NCBI GenBank assembly: GCA_029945375.1
Contig: CM057067.1
Location: 930,001-994,000 of the forward strand
Direction of reading: 5' to 3'
From: Agaricus subrufescens
Lineage: Eukaryota; Basidiomycota; Agaricomycetes; Agaricales; Agaricaceae
Length of the DNA: 64,000 nt
This document shows positions 58,331-64,000 of this stretch, one piece after another. The notes under the pieces were generated by a model. That model did no database searches, was not told the origin of the DNA, and worked only from the letters and a program-made list of their open reading frames with translations. Each line of letters begins with the position of its first letter. Within the stretch, counting starts at the first letter, position 1. The position numbers were made by a program, and so were the translations under genes.

Positions 58331-59644
58331 CCGATGTACACCAATATTTCTTGTCAAGAGCCGAATACTGTGAATATTAATTATGACAAAAGGAGAAAGA
58401 GACTAGTACGCATAATGTTTGGCGAGTGGGAGATCGGGCCAGATTTCCGGGTGGTGAGGTTGGAGCGGGTAACAGTCAGGTTGCCCCGTCATGTTGTGAA
58501 GCATCTGCCTAGTTTCTTTCCTACTTAGTGTCTTTCCGCAGGGTATGGTAATCGAATAAAGTAAAGAAGTGGGACTATGACGATACTGCAAATCCAACAT
58601 CAAGATGCAAATACACACACACACACACACGAGCCTTCTCGAACTCGTGCCTCGCGCTAACCATCACAATAAATAGCATTTTCAAAAAGTTCATATCTAA
58701 AAACCCAGTATTTTTTCCTACATCTACACGTTGCTACCGCATGTTAGAAGAATCACGAAAAACAGCAAAGGTTAACCGACATTTGCGCCCACAATCATCA
58801 TGGAAGTGCTTCTATCGCGCACAAGCTGCGGTATAACAGCAAGTCAAATCATCATTCCTCTTTTAATTATATTCTCTTACTTGAAACTCGAGTCATATGC
58901 TAATATCTGATGAGATAAATCTTCAATGTCGTCGTGATGTAAATTCCTCGTGCTTTCTCAGTATTTTTACTGGTGCTCTGCCTCGCAAGAGCTTTACCCC
59001 TGTATGACATGTTCCGGGGAGTATTAAGGGACAACAATCCAAGCCCAGGGTGCTAGCGCAGAAGAATCAATATTACGACCGAATACAACGGACCGAAAGG
59101 GTTCAACACTTGATCTGGATTGACGATTTACTGGCCTAAGTCAAGAGGTTGTTCGGAAAAGCGAACTAACAGAGCGGCTGTCAACGTAAGATAAGAGATA
59201 AGAATCTACCGAAAGACTCGGAGCATGTCACCGACGAAGTAGGCCGGCGAACATGAGAGTTCGGGATAGTGTCGGAAGTAGGAAACACGAGTCCAGTATC
59301 AACTAGAGACGGGTACTCTCGAGCACCTGACAATTGACGACGGGACAAGGGAGTCAACATTGTAAAAGATAGTGCGACACGCGACGTAAAAGGTGCTTGT
59401 ATGCGTGTTCGCTAAGCGTAAAAAAATTTGGAGCGAGAGTAATCTCCGAGCACTAGCAAGGATCAAAGCTAAGACTTGCAAAGCAAGGCATCTTCTCGTT
59501 AACAGCAAAACGGTAATCCGCGCCCCAGAAGAACGGCACTATCTGTGAATTTTCGAGTCACCGTCTTCCATCAACAAGTCTGAGATATTAGCGAGCGAAA
59601 TAATTGCTGGAATACCAAGGTGGAATAACAACAGGTATGTCTAC
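58331..59644. other. Intergenic region
   Basis: No supported gene. A short (CA)n run is at about 58612-58630. Confidence 0.4.
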
Positions 59645-60857
59645 TTAAGTGTTTTGCGTGTAAATCCTTCCATCGTCTAGAGAGCACTGGCACCTGAAAA
59701 AACAAAATAAGATTACATGCGGCAGAAACATACATTTTGACTTACCAGTAATAATATCCACCAGCTCGTTTGTAATGGCAGCTTGGCGGCCACGGTTGTA
59801 CTGCATGGTAAGGGTCGAAATCATGTCAGTGGCGTTCTTGGAAGCATTGTCCATAGCATTACGACTGAAAGGAAAGGTATGAGTATTGGGTAGTAGGAGT
59901 GTATGCAGTTTACGTACCGAGCACTCTGTTCACAAGCGTGACCTTCTACAAGAGCAGCATAGACGGCGTTGGCTAGAGAGAACTCCACGAGGTCTTTGGT
60001 AGCATCATCCTCGTTCTCATATGCGTTGAAAGAGGCTAACACGCAATTAATGACCATACCACGAAAAAAACAAAAGTTGACGCGCACCGCTCTCCTTCAA
60101 AGCATCTTCACCCTTCACCTCCATAGTAGAAGCCTCATAGGAGATGGCAGAAACGAACTTGTTGTACACAAGAACGACCGAATCGAATTTGACCCCACTC
60201 TTGATAATGAGGTCTGTAACACCAGCAGCATCAGCAAAAGTGGGAATGTCTCTGCCGATTTGATTGAAAGTGATGTGGTAGTTGGAGTTGTATTGCCGGA
60301 CAAGTTGACTCTTGGACTTGTCACCGATGACAGCAATGGGTGAGTCTTTGCTGACTTCTGTGCCTTGAGGGAGAGGGGATTCGGGGTGGCCGGTCAAGGC
60401 TTTTCGGGTAGCCTTCGTGACGGACGAGTGGATACCACCGCAAAGACCCTTGTCAGATGATACGACGACGAAGAGCTTTACTGGTGTGGGTTTATCGGAA
60501 GGAGTGTTGGCAAAGACCTCTGAGGCACAGAGAATTGAGTAGGACGTGAGGAAGAAAACACGGTGAAGGGCTTACCCGCGTTGGCAATACCGTACTGCTT
60601 TCCGGCCTGCATTGCCCTCTGAGCCTTTGCGAGTTTGGTCGAAGCAATCATTTTCATCGACTAGAGCACGCGTTCAGCCTGTGTAACGCAGAACACATAT
60701 CCCCCAAACAGACCTTTGTGATTTTTTCGATGTTCCGGACCGACTTCAAGCGCAGCTCGATTTCGCGCAGGGTGGCCATGTTGCGGGCCTGCGCGGGGGC
60801 GGCCACGGCGGGCTGCTGGGCTGCCGTGCGGAGGACAGAGCGGGCGAGCAGGGACAT
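59645..60857 (-). CDS. ATP3: Mitochondrial ATP synthase F1 subunit gamma
   Basis: About six exons. Exon 1 (60857 to about 60715) encodes a basic mitochondrial presequence ([15 protein letters not shown]...[17 protein letters not shown]) up to NIEKITK. After a short intron (GTCTGT..CTCTAG) comes [17 protein letters not shown], the N-terminal coiled-coil start typical of gamma. Then come [50 protein letters not shown], the C-terminal helix [14 protein letters not shown]...[13 protein letters not shown], and a final exon with GASALEDGRI..NT. The subunit is the rotor shaft of the F1 head in the mitochondrial matrix. Length of roughly 290-300 residues is normal. It is divergent from the eIF2 beta gene. 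Confidence 0.92.
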
Positions 60858-60990
60858 TGGGGAGTTGAACGACCACGGCCTCTGTCGGGCAACCACGGAC
60901 ACCAGCGTCGTTTCGCACGGCCCCGGATCTGGCAGGAGTTTCCCGCGATCAGATAGCTGATCAGTCGAGTCAGCCGCCGCTCTCCTCACC
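60858..60990. promoter_or_regulatory. Short bidirectional promoter, ATP3-like / SUI3-like
   Basis: Only 133 bases separate the two start codons of divergent housekeeping genes. GC-rich, no TATA box seen. Confidence 0.6.
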
Positions 60991-62305
60991 ATGGCCGACG
61001 AACCGCTTTTCGACCCGTCCCTCAAAAAACGCAAGAAGAAGACCGTCGCCTTCACGGAGGACCCGCTCGGCCCAGAGGCTGATCCCACCGTGCCCGCGCC
61101 GGAGACCATCGACAGCACCACCGTCGACGGCAATGCAGTCGATCTCGGACCAACGACCGCGCACGAGGCCATGAAGGAGAAGAAGAAGGATGAGGAGGAC
61201 GAATTTAAAGCCATGTTTGGCGACCTCAAGAAGAAGAAAAAGAAGAAGGAGATCCCTCTTGACCTGGTATGTCAACACCACTCAACTCAAAAGCACCCAA
61301 CTACAACTTTACAGGGAGATGATTCTGGTGCCTCGACACCAAATGCTGCCGCAGCCTCCGAGGCACCTCAAATCACATCAGACGATCTCGACTTTTCTGA
61401 TATGAAGAAGAAAAAGAAATCAAGCAAAAAGAAGGCTGCTTTCGATCTCGAGGCATTCGAGAAGGAGTTGAATGAGTCCAAAAAAGGCTCGGAAGACGGT
61501 AAAAAGTCAAAAGATGATGATGACGAGGATGACGACGGTCCCATCGACACATCACATCTCGATCAGGTTGATGAAACCGAACTTGGTGAAAACCCATTCT
61601 CGCGGCCTGATGCACCCATCGGTGTAGATGCAGGAACAGAACCCTGGTTAACAAGTGACCGTGATTATACTTACCCAGAGGTAGACAATCCGCTTCAATA
61701 CCGAATACACCCTAACAAGTATCACACATTAGCTGCTCACACGTTTCTATGCATCCCTCCACGCCGCCAACCCAGCCCTCCTCTCCTCATCATCCAAACG
61801 CTACACCATCGCGCCTCCCTCAATCCACAAAGAAGGAAACAAAAAGACCATCTTTGCCAACGTCACCGACATTTGCAAGAAAATGCACCGTCAGGTAAGA
61901 GCCTCAACTCCCATCAACAGCTCACCTTTAAATACTCACTTTGAAACAGCCAGAACACGTCATCCAATTCCTATTCGCCGAAATGGGTACAACAGGAAGT
62001 GTTGATGGTGCCGGCCGTCTAGTCATCAGAGGCCGTTTCCAACAAAAGCAAGTCGAAAACGTTCTAAGACGGTACATCGGTACGCATATAAACCATTATA
62101 TCACCCTCTCAATAATCAATTGATCATCTTCTACAGTCGAATACGTCACCTGCAAAACATGCAAATCACTAGACACGCTACTCACAAAAGAAAACCGTAT
62201 CTTCTTCATGGCCTGTGAATCATGCGGTAGTAGACGCTCCGTCAACGCCATCAAGAGTGGTTTCCAAGCTCAAGTTGGCAAGCGAAGCAAGAACAAGACG
62301 GGATA
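60991..62305 (+). CDS. SUI3: Translation initiation factor eIF2 subunit beta
   Basis: Five exons: about 60991-61266, 61315-61680, 61733-61893, 61951-62081 and 62137-62305. The N-terminal half has three Lys-rich blocks ([28 protein letters not shown]) that bind eIF5 and eIF2B epsilon in this family. The C-terminal core reads [42 protein letters not shown] and [20 protein letters not shown], then a C4 zinc ribbon [11 protein letters not shown]...[17 protein letters not shown]. The protein helps deliver initiator tRNA and recognise the start codon in the cytosol. All junctions are in frame and the gene looks intact. Confidence 0.94.
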
Positions 62306-63192
62306 GGGAAAATTAGCATTACTCTTAGACTTTACCCCGCCCAAACGATCACCTTACCCCCCTTCTCATGATTCCATTCTCCACTATTGCTGTTAAAATC
62401 TTGTTTTTAGCTACTGTCACTATGTTTAGCAGCGAATCACTCCGTAAAACTTACTTCGCTAATTTCCACAGTACAAGTTTCAACCCCACGGGGATCAATT
62501 TAAACCGTCATATGAGCAATATTGGCACCAATCACTACATGATCATCATTACCACCATACGCGTACCCCCGGAGGTACGCACATCCAACCAATCGCAAAT
62601 TGGGCTACATTGCAAAAAGCGGTGAAAAAACCTTACTTGACTTCATGGACCACCGTCTCTTGACATACGCATCATTATTGCATATACCCCTCAGCCACCA
62701 AATTCCGCAGTTCTCGATGTCAGAAAAATATTACTCCGCTTGAACTTAAGCAGCGTGGTCCACGGTCATTTTCTGTATTGAGATCTGGAGCTTAATATCC
62801 GAGATTGACCAAAATCTCTCTTTCCTCCGGCACGGAGGTCTATCACCTCTGTTCTGTCCATATTGAAATGTGATAATGGAATCAATTACCTTGGGCGCTT
62901 GTATTACTACTTCTCTCCATTCATTTGATTTGATAAGCAACACAATTAGTCTAAGAAAACCGGTTTCACTGGATCTAATTATACAAATTTCTTATTCTTG
63001 GCAACATTATGGTGTAGCTAGCAGCGCATATACATGAAGGGGGGTAGGTAGGTTGAGGAGAGAGAGACGGCGAACACACACAAAAACAAGAAAGGATTTT
63101 CTTCATTATGTACCGCACCTCTCCCCGGTAAAAAAAAACCAGGACAAAAATTTTTTTCACTTTTTTTCCTGAATTGTTAGCCCCTCCCTCCT
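62306..63192. other. Intergenic region between two convergent gene ends
   Basis: 3' flanks of eIF2 beta and hexokinase. No gene seen. Confidence 0.5.
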
Positions 63193-64000
63193 CTAGAGAT
63201 CCGCATACTTCCCAGCATCCTTCCTAACTTTAGTCATAGCTGGTGATGAAAGAGAAAAGAACAGAAGTGTTAGTCATAACTTGTTACATCCGGAGTGAAA
63301 AAAAAACAAAAACAGATTTCTTACCTGCGATGATAGCGCTACCAACTCCACTCCCATCTTCCGCACGGCACGTCATGATATTCCTAATACGCGAATTTTA
63401 TCCCGGGTTAGTCAACACAGCACCAGCACCACCAGCACCCCAAAACAAAAAGAACACAAGCATGAGGGCCGCAGTATCCGATTCCGAAAAGCCTCAAGTT
63501 CCCCGCGAACCCGGAGAAACCCGAACGAAAAGAAAAAGAATAGAAGATGGGAGGGTACATCAACGTGTGTTTCGGGTTGGGCGGGCGCGCAGAAGGGAAT
63601 ATGAAAGAGAAATCGAAAACGAATCGTTACACACCTTCCCTTGTCTCCGAAAATATCAGTTAGACCTTCATGAACTCTATCCGGGAACCCAGGGTATTTC
63701 TAGACGCGATGAGCAAGTCAGTACCAGAACGAGCCACAAAAAAGGGTTCACAATGTGTGAACACCGATAAAGAATAAAGTCATATGCTACGAGAGCTTAT
63801 CCTCCCACCACACCTCACTTCATCGCGTAAGGTGATACGTGAGAGACCTCTTCCTAACGGCATTGGAACGGACAGCCCCTTGACAGAACCGTCATCTCCC
63901 AAATTTGTACAAACATGTCGGTGCAATGGGAAAAATAAAACCACCAAATCAATCAAGATCCGACAGTCCCACGAACAAGGAGTATACTCGGAAAGAAAAC
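63193..64000 (-). CDS. Hexokinase, C-terminal exons (partial)
   Basis: The last exons can be joined on the minus strand. One begins after GTCTAG near 63701 with KYPGFPDRVHEGLTDIFGDK and ends at GTGTGT near 63630. The next begins near 63388 after TATTAG (NIMTCRAEDGSGVGSAIIA). The last begins after CACCAG near 63240 (AMTKVRKDAGKYADL, stop at 63193). The AEDGSGVGSAI block is the adenosine-site motif at the hexokinase C-terminus. The intron at about 63390-63630 is unusually long for this window. An upstream exon with NLGDDGSVKGL near 63895 may precede it, but the join is unclear. The enzyme phosphorylates glucose in the cytosol. The rest lies beyond the window. Confidence 0.8.

Noticed and set aside
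63243..63770. 175-residue plus frame at the right end
   Set aside because: Opposite strand of hexokinase introns and exons; low-complexity composition.
1..64000. CRISPR array or bacterial-type operon
   Set aside because: No regularly spaced repeats and the genes have spliceosomal introns; the window is eukaryotic.

Overview
This window is from a basidiomycete genome, most likely an Agaricomycete. Genes are cut by many short GT-AG introns of about 45-110 bases. Several families are typical of mushroom-forming fungi: DUF6533-type membrane proteins, a DUF6532-type protein, F-box paralogues, a Plavaka transposase and a CAP59/CMT1-type GT69 glycosyltransferase. The right end holds conserved housekeeping genes: ATP synthase gamma, eIF2 beta and the C-terminus of hexokinase. 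Exon limits were worked out by eye from frame continuity and splice signals.

Layout. 1-3.1 kb: the end of an unknown acidic-repeat gene, then a DUF6533-type gene. 4.1-21.4 kb: a tandem array of four F-box paralogues on the minus strand (A-D). Between A and B lie a hAT-like relic with TIRs and an 8-bp target duplication, and a DIRS-type tyrosine-recombinase retrotransposon. The DIRS element is itself split by two 1.38-kb solo LTRs, each with a 4-bp target duplication. 21.9-25.4 kb: a head-to-head pair, an SGNH/GDSL-like membrane protein and a GT69 mannosyltransferase-like protein, whose first ATGs share one CATG palindrome. 26.1-29.3 kb: a Plavaka transposase. 29.6-33.3 kb: a DUF6532-type gene with a 1.9-kb MITE inside an intron.

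33.4-50.2 kb is a transposon graveyard. It holds palindrome-rich DNA with a tRNA-like SINE head, a foldback element with 180-bp arms, a LINE (Tad1-like by ORF order) whose RT core is missing where two LTRs of the same 1.38-kb family sit, and a complete Ty1/Copia element with 396-bp LTRs, a 5-bp target duplication and a primer site against the initiator tRNA-Met anticodon arm. In-frame stops of the Copia element are nearly all TGA where CGA (Arg) is expected, and CpG sites in the older LTR copies have become TpG/CpA. This pattern points to cytosine methylation followed by deamination.

50.3-57.7 kb: two further DUF6533-type genes on the minus strand inside segmentally duplicated DNA, with a third, partial unit. 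58-59.6 kb has no convincing gene. 59.6-64 kb: ATP3-like and SUI3-like genes diverge from a 133-bp shared promoter, followed by the 3' end of hexokinase.

The window reads as a fast-evolving, duplication-prone and TE-rich island beside conserved genes. I found no operon-like defence or biosynthetic system. The most unusual items are the overlapping-start GT69/SGNH pair, the F-box array being both expanded and broken, the ACTTGA-rich MITE carried in an intron, and the methylation-decay footprint.
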